From an uncultured Kroppenstedtia sp. (lineage in GTDB: Bacteria > Bacillota > Bacilli > Thermoactinomycetales > DSM-45169): a stretch of 11,619 nt of DNA. How positions within the stretch are numbered: the first letter of the stretch is position 1; every line of letters starts with the position of its first letter. Positions 1 through 7,335 of this stretch are shown here, piece by piece. A model generated the notes under the pieces. It searched no databases and was not told the origin of the DNA. It saw only the letters and a list, made by a program, of their open reading frames with translations. Location: the NCBI GenBank assembly GCA_959600065.1, contig CAUGKZ010000020.1, positions 1 to 11,619 of the forward strand, read 5' to 3'. Position numbers and translations under genes: made by a program.

Positions 1-51
1 GCAGCACACGACTCCCTTCCGCTGCCCATTTTCTGGTTAATCAACAGCCCT

Positions 52-79
52 GATCTAGGGTACAAATATTTCCTAGATC
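52..79. repeat. 8-bp inverted repeat with 12-nt spacer
   Basis: GATCTAGG at 52-59 is mirrored exactly by CCTAGATC at 72-79 around an AT-rich spacer. There is no T-run after it on either strand, so a terminator is unlikely. A protein-binding site is possible, but the function is unknown. Confidence 0.5.
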
Positions 80-191
80 GACAACGAATCGATTCTTCAC
101 ATCCTGTTCGAACTGTCCATCCTCGGCGAACAATGGGTTGTAATGAAGGAGGAAATATCAGGAAGCAGGGATCCTGGAACCCAGGGAGATG

Positions 192-210
192 GACAAGGTA
201 AAACCTTGTC
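192..210. repeat. 8-bp inverted repeat with 3-nt loop
   Basis: GACAAGGT at 192-199 pairs perfectly with ACCTTGTC at 203-210 around AAA. It ends 10 nt before the guaB -35 box and has no T-tail. It may be an upstream regulatory site or the terminal hairpin of an upstream transcript. Confidence 0.5.
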
Positions 211-220
211 ATGGCGCGTC

Positions 221-250
221 TTGACAGGTCCTGAGCCTGTCTGATAAGAT
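221..250 (+). promoter_or_regulatory. Putative sigma-A promoter of guaB with overlapping inverted repeat
   Basis: A consensus -35 box TTGACA lies at 221-226. The -10 box is either GATAAG at 243-248 (16-nt spacer) or TAAGAT at 245-250 (18-nt spacer). GACAGG at 223-228 and CCTGTC at 236-241 form an inverted repeat covering the -35 and spacer, which could be an operator. A small perfect hairpin, CAAAAT-GCGG-ATTTTG, follows at 260-275 in the presumed leader. Confidence 0.6.
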
Positions 251-292
251 TGCAAAAACCAAAATGCGGATTTTGATAATAAAGGGGACTGA

Positions 293-1756
<1,464 letters not shown>

Positions 1757-1766
1757 AGGTTCGATC

Positions 1767-1790
1767 ACACAGGGGATTCCCCTGTGTTTT
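1767..1790 (+). terminator. Rho-independent terminator of guaB
   Basis: A perfect 9-bp stem, ACACAGGGG at 1767-1775 with CCCCTGTGT at 1779-1787, closes an ATT loop and is followed by more T residues. It begins 11 nt after the guaB stop codon. Confidence 0.85.
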
Positions 1791-1810
1791 AATAAAAATC
1801 GAGGAACTGT

Positions 1811-1839
1811 TTCCAATTCTCCTCCCCATCCGTTACACT
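1811..1839 (+). promoter_or_regulatory. Weak candidate promoter for dacA
   Basis: TTCCAA at 1811-1816 and TACACT at 1834-1839 are spaced by 17 nt. The -35 match is poor. It is listed because guaB ends in a strong terminator, so dacA needs its own promoter in the 1791-1859 interval and this is the best pair I can see. Confidence 0.25.
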
Positions 1840-1859
1840 TGGAAGGGTGAATTCGCATC

Positions 1860-3116
1860 ATGAGTGGAACGGGGTGGGGTGTAGAGATGGTCGGGTGGAA
1901 GAGAAAACTGCCGGTCATCGTTTTGGGTGTGCTGTTGTTGGTGGGGTCCTTAGGACCTGTCGAGAAAGTTTTTGCTGAGCCACAGGCGGAACCCCTGGAT
2001 ATTCAGACTCGCTCTTATGTATTGATGGAGATGGAGACGGGTCGAGTATTGGCGGGGAAAAAAGAGAAACATCCCTATCCACCGGCAAGTCTAACCAAAA
2101 TCATGACGGAATATCTAGTGTTGAAAGAAGTGAAGTCAGGCCGGCTTCGTTGGAAAGACGAAGTGAAAATCAGTAAAAATGCGGCTTCGATTGGAGAGGC
2201 TCAGGTAAATCTTGTCGCCGGAGAAAAACGGACCGTGGAGGAATTGTTTCATGCCATGGCCATCCATTCGGCCAATGATGCTTCAGTCGCTCTCGCTGAG
2301 TATATATCGGGTAGCGAAGGAGCTTTTGTGGGTAAGATGAATAAAGAAGCCCAGCGCCTCGGACTGAAAGAAACTCATTTTATCAATTGTACGGGATTAC
2401 CCCGACGTAGCTATCCACATCCTCCACAGGTGAAAGGAGAGCACAGGATGTCCGCCGAGGATATCGCTCGGTTGGCGCGTCACCTCATTCAAGATCATCC
2501 TCGCGTAATCCAGACTCTTTCACTACCGGAATACATATTTCGCCAGGGGGAAAATCGAGAGCTGATCCTGCCGAACTCCAATCAAATGCTGCCAGGGTAT
2601 TCTCATTTTTATAAGGGCGTGGATGGAGTAAAAACAGGATATACTCGGGAGGCAGGGTACAGTTTTACCGGAACGGCTCAACGGGATGGGATGCGTCTGA
2701 TCACCGTGGTGATGGGAACAGATTCCAAGAGTCGCCGATTTGCAGAAACGGAAAAACTGTTAGACTTCGGCTTTCAAAATTACCAGATGAAAACCCTCCT
2801 GAAGAAAGGAACCTCTGTTCCGAAACAGAGCAAAGTCCCCCTTCGAGGGGGCGTGGAGGACGAGGTGCCAGTGGTGGCGGGGGCTTCCTGTAGAATCCCG
2901 GTTCGTAAAGGGGATCAAGCGGCATACACCTTCCGGGTGAAGGCTAAATCCGGACTGGAAGCTCCGATTCGCTCTGGAGATGAGGTGGGAACGGCGCAGG
3001 TTCAGTTGAAAGGCAAGGATGTTCCCTGGATCCCCCCGGTTCCCTTGAAAGCAGCCCAAGATGTGGAGGCTAGCTGGTGGACCCTGTTTTACCGCTATGT
3101 GACGGAGTGGTTCTGA
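1860..3116 (+). CDS. dacA: D-alanyl-D-alanine carboxypeptidase (penicillin-binding protein 5 type)
   Basis: This enzyme removes the terminal D-alanine from peptidoglycan pentapeptides outside the membrane and so limits cross-linking. A signal peptide is visible: a basic n-region (WKRK), a hydrophobic core at about residues 17-32 and a likely cleavage after VFA at residue 39. The three S11-family motifs are all present: SLTK with the nucleophile Ser77 and Lys80, SAN at 137-139, and KTG at 258-260. A PBP5 C-terminal domain follows at about 285-385, and an aromatic amphipathic tail ([13 protein letters not shown]) should anchor it to the membrane. The ATG at 1860 has GGAAGGG at 1841-1847. An in-frame ATG at 1887 would give a tidier signal peptide and cannot be excluded. 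Its place after guaB matches dacA of Bacillus. Confidence 0.95.
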   Translation: MSGTGWGVEMVGWKRKLPVIVLGVLLLVGSLGPVEKVFAEPQAEPLDIQTRSYVLMEMETGRVLAGKKEKHPYPPASLTKIMTEYLVLKEVKSGRLRWKDEVKISKNAASIGEAQVNLVAGEKRTVEELFHAMAIHSANDASVALAEYISGSEGAFVGKMNKEAQRLGLKETHFINCTGLPRRSYPHPPQVKGEHRMSAEDIARLARHLIQDHPRVIQTLSLPEYIFRQGENRELILPNSNQMLPGYSHFYKGVDGVKTGYTREAGYSFTGTAQRDGMRLITVVMGTDSKSRRFAETEKLLDFGFQNYQMKTLLKKGTSVPKQSKVPLRGGVEDEVPVVAGASCRIPVRKGDQAAYTFRVKAKSGLEAPIRSGDEVGTAQVQLKGKDVPWIPPVPLKAAQDVEASWWTLFYRYVTEWF

Positions 3117-3128
3117 TCCGTGACTGGG

Positions 3129-3157
3129 TTGTGAATCACCGATCCTTTGGTTACAAT
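3129..3157 (+). promoter_or_regulatory. Putative sigma-A promoter of pdxS
   Basis: TTGTGA at 3129-3134 and TACAAT at 3152-3157 are separated by 17 nt, matching four and five of six consensus positions. The pair lies in the 80-nt gap between dacA and pdxS. No terminator is visible after dacA, so read-through from dacA is also possible. Confidence 0.5.
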
Positions 3158-3196
3158 GTTTCTGAAAAGTGTCGGGGTAGCAGGGAGGGAAAACTT

Positions 3197-4081
3197 ATGC
3201 AGGATCCACAGAGGAGCGGAGAAAACCCAGGCACCCTTCGATTCCGTAAAGGCGGTGTCATCATGGACGTCGTCAATGCAGAACAAGCGAAGGTTGCTGA
3301 AGATGCCGGTGCTGTGGCTGTGATGGCCCTGGAACAGGTACCCGCAGATATCCGGGCGGCGGGCGGAGTGGCACGAATGGCGGATCCGCAGATGATCGAA
3401 GAAGTGATCAATGCTGTCTCCATTCCCGTTATGGCCAAAGCGCGAATCGGCCATTTTGTGGAAGCGCGCCTGTTGGAAGCGATGGACGTGGATTATATCG
3501 ATGAGAGTGAAGTGTTGACTCCGGCGGACGATAGATATCACATTGACAAGCATGGGTTTACTGTTCCCTTTGTATGTGGGGCCCGTGACCTCGGAGAAGC
3601 TTTGCGGAGGATCGGAGAAGGGGCGTCCATGATCCGGACCAAGGGGGAGCCGGGTACCGGAAACATTGTCGAAGCGGTGAAACACATGAGACAGATGATG
3701 TCCCAGATCCGCAAAGTACAAAACATGTCCCCAGACGAACTGATGGCGGAAGCAAAAGTCCTCGGTGCTCCCTACGAGCTGCTGTTGGAAGTCCACGAAG
3801 AAGGACGTCTGCCTGTGGACAACTTTGCTGCAGGTGGGGTGGCCACTCCAGCGGATGCGGCTTTGATGATGCAGTTGGGCTCCGATGGCGTTTTTGTTGG
3901 ATCAGGGATCTTCAAATCGGACAGCCCGGCTCAATTTGCCCAAGCGATCGTGGAAGCGGCCGCTCATTACGAAGATTTCGAGAGGATCGTTGAGTTGTCC
4001 AAGGGGCTGGGAGCGGCGATGAAAGGAATGGAGATCTCCACTCTGGAAGCTTCTCAGCGAATGCAGGAGCGTGGCTGGTAA
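3197..4081 (+). CDS. pdxS: Pyridoxal 5'-phosphate synthase subunit PdxS
   Basis: PdxS condenses ribose 5-phosphate, glyceraldehyde 3-phosphate and ammonia into pyridoxal 5'-phosphate (the DXP-independent vitamin B6 route). The ammonia normally comes from the glutaminase PdxT bound to its 12-mer ring. The protein is 294 residues, the standard length. Asp24, Lys81 (in VMAKARIGH) and Lys149 (in RTKGEPGTG) fall at exactly the family's catalytic positions. The ATG at 3197 has GGGAGG 8 nt upstream. The open frame extends back to 3077, but that would overlap dacA and add an unrelated N-terminus. The N-terminal 17 residues are less conserved than the rest. Unusually, no pdxT follows: a serine T-box and serS come next. 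Confidence 0.97.
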   Translation: MQDPQRSGENPGTLRFRKGGVIMDVVNAEQAKVAEDAGAVAVMALEQVPADIRAAGGVARMADPQMIEEVINAVSIPVMAKARIGHFVEARLLEAMDVDYIDESEVLTPADDRYHIDKHGFTVPFVCGARDLGEALRRIGEGASMIRTKGEPGTGNIVEAVKHMRQMMSQIRKVQNMSPDELMAEAKVLGAPYELLLEVHEEGRLPVDNFAAGGVATPADAALMMQLGSDGVFVGSGIFKSDSPAQFAQAIVEAAAHYEDFERIVELSKGLGAAMKGMEISTLEASQRMQERGW

Positions 4082-4109
4082 CTGACTGAGAAAAACGGTT
4101 TTCAGAGAA

Positions 4110-4358
4110 AATAACCTAAAAGCATCGATGAGAAACAGTACCTGATCCCGGGGTTCAGAGAGACGGTGGTAGGTGTGAACCGTTCCACCGGGGCATGGGA
4201 ATCCATCTCGGAGCTGCGCGCGAAGGGTTCTAAAGCCGTGGAGCGCTGCCGGTCCGGCGAACCGTGATCTTCGCCGTGAAGAGGGTCGAAATCCGTTTCG
4301 GCCAATGAGGGTGGCAACGCGGAACTTCCGTCCCTTGGGATGGAAGTTCTATTTTTTT
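4110..4358 (+). promoter_or_regulatory. T-box riboswitch leader, serine-type, controlling serS
   Basis: This leader senses uncharged tRNA and lets transcription reach serS when serine charging is low. The visible elements run in the expected order: a GATGAGAAACAGTA segment at about 4127-4140, an AGAGAG segment in stem I, a specifier region with the serine codon TCC at 4202-4204 followed by A and then CTCGGAGC, and the T-box AGGGTGGCAACGCGG at 4308-4322. The TGGC at 4312-4315 would pair with the tRNA 3' end; its C fits the G discriminator usual for tRNA-Ser. The competing terminator is listed separately. The 5' boundary is approximate and no convincing promoter was found. Confidence 0.93.
4322..4358 (+). 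terminator. T-box-regulated intrinsic terminator before serS
   Basis: GAACTTCC at 4322-4329 pairs with GGAAGTTC at 4342-4349, extended by a G-T pair and TCCC/GGGA, and is followed by CTATTTTTTT. The 5' arm overlaps the end of the T-box, so antiterminator and terminator are mutually exclusive. Confidence 0.92.
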
Positions 4359-4376
4359 GTGAGGAGGGTTCAGGTG

Positions 4377-5657
4377 ATGTTGGATTTGAAGGTGTTGCGG
4401 CAAGATCTGGAACAGGTGCGCAAGAGATTGGAACATCGGGGAGAGGATATCAGTGGTCTCGATAGGGTGACCCGCCTCGATGAACATCGGCGGGAGTTGC
4501 TAAGGGAAACAGAACAATTGAAAAACCGGCGCAATGTGGTCTCCAAGGAAGTGGCCCGGAAGAAGAAGGCCGGGGAAGAGGCCGCTGACACCATCGCTGA
4601 AATGAGACATGTGGGCGACCGGATCAAAAAATTGGATGAAGAAGTGCGTCAGGTGGAGCAGGAACTGGATCATGTATTGCTCACCTTGCCCAATCTACCT
4701 CATGAGAGCGTCCCCATCGGCGAGAGCGAGGAGGATAATCAGCCTGTCCGCCATTGGGGGGAAGTTCCCCAGTGGAGTTTTAAGCCCAAGCCTCATTGGG
4801 AATTGGGGATAGAACTAGATCTTCTAGATTTTGAGCGTGCAGGCAAGGTGACCGGTTCCCGCTTTGTTTTTTACAAAGGGGTGGGGGCCCGGCTGGAGCG
4901 GGCATTGTATAACTACATGCTGGACCTTCACACGGAACAGAACGGTTACACTGAGATGATTCCGCCCTATATGGTGAATCGGGACAGCATGACCGGAACG
5001 GGTCAACTCCCCAAATTTGCCGAAGATTCCTTTGCGGTGACAGATACGGATTACTATCTGATTCCCACGGCGGAGGTGCCCTTAACCAATTACCACCGAG
5101 GAGAGATCCTATCCGCAGAAGATCTTCCTGTCAAATACGTCGGGTTTAGCGCCAACTTCCGTTCCGAGGCTGGTTCAGCGGGACGGGACACCCGGGGTTT
5201 GATCCGCACCCATCAGTTTAACAAAGTGGAACTGGTAAAATTGGTCCCGCCAGAGGACTCCTATGATGCGTTAGAAAGCTTAGTGGCCGATGCGGAGATG
5301 GTGCTACAACAACTGGGTCTTCCCTATCGGGTCCTGTTGATGTGCACAGCAGATCTCGGTTTTACAGCCGCCAAAAAATACGATTTGGAGGTTTGGCTCC
5401 CCAGCTCGGACACCTACCGAGAGATCTCCTCCTGCAGCAACTTCGAAGATTTCCAGGCTCGGCGGGCCCATATTCGCTTCCGTCGGGAAGTCGGCTCCAA
5501 ACCGGAGTTTGTCCATACCCTCAACGGATCGGGCCTGGCGATTGGCCGAACCGTGGCGGCCCTGATGGAAAACTATCAACAGGAAGATGGGAGCATTCTC
5601 ATCCCGGAGGTATTGCGTCCCTACATGGGAGGACTGGAGAAAATCGAAAAAGCCTAA
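4377..5657 (+). CDS. serS: Seryl-tRNA synthetase
   Basis: SerS charges tRNA-Ser with serine using ATP, and also serylates tRNA-Sec where that exists. The protein is 426 residues, the usual bacterial length. It has an N-terminal charged helical hairpin at about residues 25-100 (the tRNA-binding coiled coil) and a class II catalytic core. The core shows the TAEVPLTN serine-site motif from residue 231, motif 2 [14 protein letters not shown] with Arg262, and motif 3 with GSGLAIGRT and Arg391. The ATG at 4377 has GAGGAGGG 8 nt upstream, after the T-box terminator. The reading frame is open back to 4305, but that part lies inside the T-box and is not protein. An overlapping GTG at 4374 is a less likely start. 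Expression should follow serine starvation through the T-box. Confidence 0.98.
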   Translation: MLDLKVLRQDLEQVRKRLEHRGEDISGLDRVTRLDEHRRELLRETEQLKNRRNVVSKEVARKKKAGEEAADTIAEMRHVGDRIKKLDEEVRQVEQELDHVLLTLPNLPHESVPIGESEEDNQPVRHWGEVPQWSFKPKPHWELGIELDLLDFERAGKVTGSRFVFYKGVGARLERALYNYMLDLHTEQNGYTEMIPPYMVNRDSMTGTGQLPKFAEDSFAVTDTDYYLIPTAEVPLTNYHRGEILSAEDLPVKYVGFSANFRSEAGSAGRDTRGLIRTHQFNKVELVKLVPPEDSYDALESLVADAEMVLQQLGLPYRVLLMCTADLGFTAAKKYDLEVWLPSSDTYREISSCSNFEDFQARRAHIRFRREVGSKPEFVHTLNGSGLAIGRTVAALMENYQQEDGSILIPEVLRPYMGGLEKIEKA

Positions 5658-5663
5658 AACTGC

Positions 5664-5688
5664 AGAGGGCTGTTGCATACAGCCCTCT
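5664..5688 (+). terminator. Hairpin after serS, possible terminator
   Basis: A perfect 10-bp stem, AGAGGGCTGT at 5664-5673 with ACAGCCCTCT at 5679-5688, surrounds TGCAT just after the serS stop. There is almost no T-tail. Its 3' end coincides with the first base of the -35 box of the tRNA-Ser promoter, so hairpin and promoter share sequence. Confidence 0.5.
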
Positions 5689-5717
5689 TGACATAGATCA
5701 CGGTCCACCTCTATAAT
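5688..5717 (+). promoter_or_regulatory. Near-consensus promoter of tRNA-Ser
   Basis: TTGACA at 5688-5693 and TATAAT at 5712-5717 are both perfect, with an 18-nt spacer. The start should fall near 5724, about 15 nt before the tRNA. Confidence 0.88.
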
Positions 5718-5738
5718 AATACTCTGCATGGAGCACAT

Positions 5739-5828
5739 GGAGAGGTGGCCGAGTGGTTGAAGGCAGCGGTCTTGAAAACCGCCGTACCTGCGAGGGTACC
5801 GTGGGTTCGAATCCCACCCTCTCTGCCA
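5739..5828 (+). tRNA. tRNA-Ser (anticodon TGA)
   Basis: A 90-nt class II tRNA with encoded CCA. The acceptor arm is GGAGAGG with CCTCTCT, leaving a G1-U72 wobble. The anticodon stem GCGGT/ACCGC encloses CTTGAAA, with anticodon TGA at 5773-5775 reading UCA. The long variable arm is GTACC/GGGTAC, the T-loop is GTTCGAATC, and the discriminator is G. A tRNA-Ser directly after serS also occurs in Bacillus subtilis. Confidence 0.97.
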
Positions 5829-5903
5829 AATAGAAGGGTTTAGAGCTGGCTCGACTGATGAGGGGCAGATCCTTTGCAATCGATAAAACTTAGGTTCGTT
5901 TAC

Positions 5904-5945
5904 AAACAAGAAGTTGTCCAATCTCTTTGGGTAACTTCTTGTTTT
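5904..5945 (+). terminator. Terminator after tRNA-Ser
   Basis: AAACAAGAAGTT at 5904-5915 pairs perfectly with AACTTCTTGTTT at 5933-5944. An inner CCAA/TTGG adds to the stem, and a TTTT run closes the 3' side. The 75 nt between tRNA and hairpin hold nothing I recognise. Confidence 0.75.
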
Positions 5946-5995
5946 GCGTATTCGAGATCCCAATTTCGAGGGTCTGATGGTAGTCTGAAAAATTG

Positions 5996-6018
5996 AAAAA
6001 CCGCCCGATTGGAGGCGG
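5996..6018 (-). terminator. Minus-strand intrinsic terminator candidate
   Basis: Read on the minus strand, CCGCC (6018-6014) pairs with GGCGG (6005-6001) and is followed directly by TTTTT (6000-5996). No minus-strand protein gene ends just before it. A minus-strand RNA crossing the small peptide gene at 6096 is the simplest user. Confidence 0.5.
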
Positions 6019-6023
6019 CCTTA

Positions 6024-6032
6024 TGGTAAAAT
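6024..6032 (+). promoter_or_regulatory. Extended -10 promoter candidate for the 30-residue peptide gene
   Basis: TGGTAAAAT at 6024-6032 fits the TGnTATAAT extended -10 pattern with one mismatch in the hexamer. No -35 box is evident at 17 nt, which extended -10 promoters tolerate. The predicted start near 6039 gives a leader of about 57 nt. Confidence 0.4.
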
Positions 6033-6058
6033 AGACTATGGTAGTAGCTAAGGGCGGG

Positions 6059-6096
6059 TGGCCACACAGACCCTCGATGGAGAGGGGGTGAGGCCA
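6059..6096 (+). promoter_or_regulatory. 5' leader hairpin hiding the ribosome binding site
   Basis: TGGCC (6059-6063) pairs with GGCCA (6092-6096), CAC (6065-6067) with GTG (6088-6090), and CCCTC (6071-6075) with GAGGG (6082-6086), leaving a GATGGA loop. Together they form 13 pairs that bury the whole Shine-Dalgarno stretch GAGGGGGTGA and the A of the start codon. Translation should be weak until the structure opens or is processed. Hidden ribosome binding sites are typical of type I toxin mRNAs. Confidence 0.6.
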
Positions 6097-6188
6097 TGGA
6101 GCTTCTTAGCCTGATCGTCAAGACGGCCGGTGTGGTGGTACAAGCATTGGCTGTCTATGTTGCGTATCAGGCGCTAAATAAGAAGTAA
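6096..6188 (+). CDS. 30-residue hydrophobic peptide, possible type I toxin
   Basis: The family is not recognised. The peptide starts MELLSLIVKTAG, continues as one hydrophobic helix with valines, alanines and tyrosines at about residues 3-27 (one Lys at position 9), and ends ALNKK. This fits a single membrane-spanning or membrane-lying helix with a basic C-terminal end. A strong Shine-Dalgarno (AGGGGGTGA, 6083-6091) precedes the ATG but lies in a predicted hairpin. The TAA is inside the 5' arm of a 13-bp hairpin. It lacks the YESLM start shared by TxpA and BsrG of Bacillus subtilis. Size, hydrophobicity and mRNA structure suggest a type I toxin, but a small membrane regulator is also possible. 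It lies alone between tRNA-Ser and spore genes. Confidence 0.6.
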   Translation: MELLSLIVKTAGVVVQALAVYVAYQALNKK

Positions 6189-6222
6189 CCCGCCCCCTGG
6201 CAAAGGTTTGCGGGTTACTTCT
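6181..6222 (+). terminator. Long hairpin overlapping the peptide stop codon
   Basis: AGAAGTAACCCGC at 6181-6193 pairs perfectly over 13 bp with GCGGGTTACTTCT at 6210-6222 around a 16-nt loop. It includes the TAA of the small peptide gene. There is no T-run after it, so it may stabilise the mRNA end rather than terminate by itself. Confidence 0.5.
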
Positions 6223-6257
6223 CGCACAACCGTGGCCGCCTGTCTGCGGCAGCTACC

Positions 6258-6290
6258 CGGCGGTGGGGTTCACCCCGCCGCCGTTACTAT
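6258..6290 (+). terminator. Strong GC-rich hairpin, possible terminator
   Basis: CGGCGGTGGGGT at 6258-6269 pairs with ACCCCGCCGCCG at 6272-6283 (one G-T pair) around a 2-nt loop and is followed by TTACTATTTCT. A smaller hairpin, GCCGC/GCGGC (6235-6250), precedes it. Both lie in the 3' part of a presumed small-peptide transcript. Confidence 0.45.
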
Positions 6291-6300
6291 TTCTATCCAC

Positions 6301-6330
6301 AGAATAGCACAGGTATGCGTATTTCGTCCA
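6301..6330 (-). promoter_or_regulatory. Candidate antisense promoter facing the small peptide gene
   Basis: On the minus strand TGGACG (6330-6325) stands 18 nt before TATTCT (6306-6301), and the -10 is preceded by TGC (6309-6307), an extended -10 feature. An RNA starting near 6294 and ending at the minus-strand terminator at 5996 would cover the whole peptide gene and its leader. The boxes are imperfect, so this is tentative. Confidence 0.3.
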
Positions 6331-6405
6331 GTTTTACTTATGATCCAGAGATCCAAGGCGCAGGTACCATGGATTCGAGTCGCGGGAAAACGATGAATGA
6401 GAAGG

Positions 6406-6433
6406 AGGGCTGTCTATCTGAGGACGGCTTTTT
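6406..6433 (+). terminator. Plus-strand terminator candidate before the minus-strand spore gene
   Basis: AGGGCTGTC at 6406-6414 pairs with GACGGCTTT at 6423-6431 (several G-T pairs), with T residues through 6433. It sits between the small peptide gene and the end of the minus-strand GerP-like gene. It may end the plus-strand transcript, or act in both directions. Confidence 0.45.
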
Positions 6434-6439
6434 GCTGTG

Positions 6440-6700
6440 TCATGACGTAGGGGCGGCCACGATATGGTTTCCACTGTGCCCGTCGGATTGTTCGGAGGCG
6501 TCGATCTGGTCCGGATCATAGGTGATCTGTTTTTGCATCGGCATATAGGTATCCCCGTCCACGATGGGGGAAGGGCCGGAGTTGGATTTGCTGGAGTTTC
6601 GGTTGGCGATGCCGCTGTTGCCGATGGCCACCGTGCTGGCAGTGGACATGGCCACAATCTTGATGGTTCCGATCTGGATGGAGATATTCATCTGGCTCAT
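6440..6700 (-). CDS. GerP-like small spore germination protein
   Basis: This is an 86-residue protein. Its N-terminus (ISIQIGTIKIVAMSTAS, then VAIGNSG) follows the GerP pattern of a short beta-rich segment ending in an IG turn. GerP proteins are small coat-associated proteins that help germinants pass through the spore coat. A central segment NRNSSKSNSG is shared with the two plus-strand neighbours at 7094 and 7336, so they are paralogues. The C-terminal third is polar and not recognised. I chose the ATG at 6700 because AAGGTGG lies 5-6 nt upstream on the minus strand; a GTG at 6709 falls inside that ribosome binding site. It is divergent from the 6841 gene, and a sigma-K-like motif precedes it. 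Which GerP it corresponds to is unclear. Confidence 0.7.
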   Translation of the reverse strand: MSQMNISIQIGTIKIVAMSTASTVAIGNSGIANRNSSKSNSGPSPIVDGDTYMPMQKQITYDPDQIDASEQSDGHSGNHIVAAPTS

Positions 6701-6742
6701 TCTTCCCACCTTCTTCTCAAGGAAGTCTGCCGGACTTTTGCT

Positions 6743-6769
6743 CAGTATATGCTTCCCGACGGAGGAAGT
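6743..6769 (-). promoter_or_regulatory. Sigma-K-like promoter candidate for the minus-strand GerP-like gene
   Basis: On the minus strand AC (6769-6768), 16 nt, then CATATACTG (6751-6743) approximates the mother-cell sigma-K pattern AC-N16/17-CATAnnnTA with one mismatch at the last base. This suits a spore-coat-stage gene. Confidence 0.35.
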
Positions 6770-6776
6770 GATGGTT

Positions 6777-6805
6777 CACCGATTGGGCGCAACTCAAATA
6801 CAATA
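6777..6805 (+). promoter_or_regulatory. Sigma-K-like promoter candidate for the plus-strand GerP-like genes
   Basis: CACC at 6777-6780, a 16-nt spacer, then AATACAATA at 6797-6805 fits the sigma-K pattern mACm-N16-CATAnnnTA with only the first -10 base different. It lies 35 nt before the 6841 start codon and back to back with the minus-strand motif. Confidence 0.45.
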
Positions 6806-6840
6806 TCTAATCGTGAGCGAGATCAGAGGGAGGGATCGAT

Positions 6841-7077
6841 ATGGGATTGAAAACCGAGATGGGGTGTCTGGATGTCACCCGGATCTCCTCGGATTCGAGT
6901 CTGGTGATTGGGGATAACCTAGTGACCAGCCGTTCCAAGGAAAAACAGAACTACGGGTTGGAACTGACCACCGACGGGGAAGTAGTCGCTCCGGTTCAGC
7001 AAGTGATTCACATGGATGCGGATCGGATGGATATCTCGATTACGTCCACGTCTAGCCGGGTAAGCTTCGTTTATTAA
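6841..7077 (+). CDS. GerPB/PD/PE-like small spore germination protein
   Basis: This is a 78-residue protein. Residues of the form LDVTRISSDSSLVIGDN match the core pattern of the GerPB/PD/PE group (I..ISS.S.L.IGD). These are minor spore proteins that affect nutrient germinant access through the coat. The rest is polar and ends ITSTSSRVSFVY. It lacks the NRNSSK segment of its neighbours, so it is a different member of the group. The ATG at 6841 has a GAGGGAGGG ribosome binding site about 6 nt upstream. It leads a short operon, with only 16 nt to the next gene, under a sigma-K-like promoter. The family call comes from pattern resemblance by eye and the exact member is not assigned. Confidence 0.65.
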   Translation: MGLKTEMGCLDVTRISSDSSLVIGDNLVTSRSKEKQNYGLELTTDGEVVAPVQQVIHMDADRMDISITSTSSRVSFVY

Positions 7078-7093
7078 GGAAGGAGTTGGATCC

Positions 7094-7330
7094 ATGCCCG
7101 CCTTTTTCAATATCGGTTTGTTTAAAAATGATCAGGTCCAGACCGGTGGTTCGGTTGGTTTTGGCCAAAATATCATCCAGAACCGAAATTCCTCCAAATT
7201 TAATCAAGGCTCCACCAGTGTGGGCGACGGGGTAAGTACTCTTCCTATCGCCTTGCATCTGAACGCAGATCCGGATCTGCAGGATCAACTCATTCTAGAA
7301 ACCAACAACATTGGCACAGGGCAGGTGTAG
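7094..7330 (+). CDS. GerPA/GerPF-like small spore germination protein
   Basis: This 78-residue protein starts MPAFFNIG, like the MPA- start of GerPA/GerPF proteins. It continues with NIIQNRNSSKFNQGSTSVGDG, which parallels the family's K-rich GSGSFNTGD segment, and ends with an acidic DPDLQDQ stretch. The role expected from the family is in spore coat permeability to germinants. An excellent ribosome binding site (AAGGAAGGAG, 7076-7085) overlaps the stop codon of the previous gene, so the two are co-transcribed and probably translationally coupled. The next, broken gene at 7336 is a tandem copy in which NNxxxxGxxxxxGxNxxQNxNSxK and DxDLQD are conserved. No transmembrane or catalytic motif is visible. 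Confidence 0.72.
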   Translation: MPAFFNIGLFKNDQVQTGGSVGFGQNIIQNRNSSKFNQGSTSVGDGVSTLPIALHLNADPDLQDQLILETNNIGTGQV

Positions 7331-7335
7331 GATGG

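Larger units (their letters stand above)
1..220. other. Region upstream of the guaB promoter, no recognised gene
   Basis: No gene is recognised here. Plus-strand frame 1 is open from the window edge to a TAA at 199-201 (66 codons), so it could be the tail of an upstream gene, but the translation shows no motif I know and does not resemble the YaaC protein that precedes guaB in Bacillus as far as I can judge. The stretch carries two clear inverted repeats, listed separately. Confidence 0.4.

Noticed and set aside
133..201. 22-codon ORF (ATG at 133) before guaB
   Set aside because: No ribosome binding site and no recognisable product; it is part of an open frame that reaches the window edge.
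3077..3196. Upstream extension of pdxS
   Set aside because: It would overlap dacA and add about 40 residues foreign to the family; the ATG at 3197 has the better ribosome binding site and gives the standard length.
3095..3796. Long minus-strand open frame (233 codons)
   Set aside because: It lies antisense to pdxS, whose catalytic residues are all in place; composition is that of a shadow frame.
4082..4110. Possible terminator after pdxS (AAAAAC/GTTTT)
   Set aside because: The stem is short and AT-only, with no T-run behind it.
4305..4376. Upstream extension of serS
   Set aside because: These codons are the T-box sequence and terminator, not protein.
5304..5963. Long minus-strand open frame (219 codons)
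   Set aside because: It runs antisense through the end of serS and across the whole tRNA-Ser gene, and its translation shows no family pattern.
6464..6917. Plus-strand open frames across the minus-strand GerP-like gene
   Set aside because: They are antisense shadows without good ribosome binding sites; the minus-strand frame has the paralogous NRNSSK segment.
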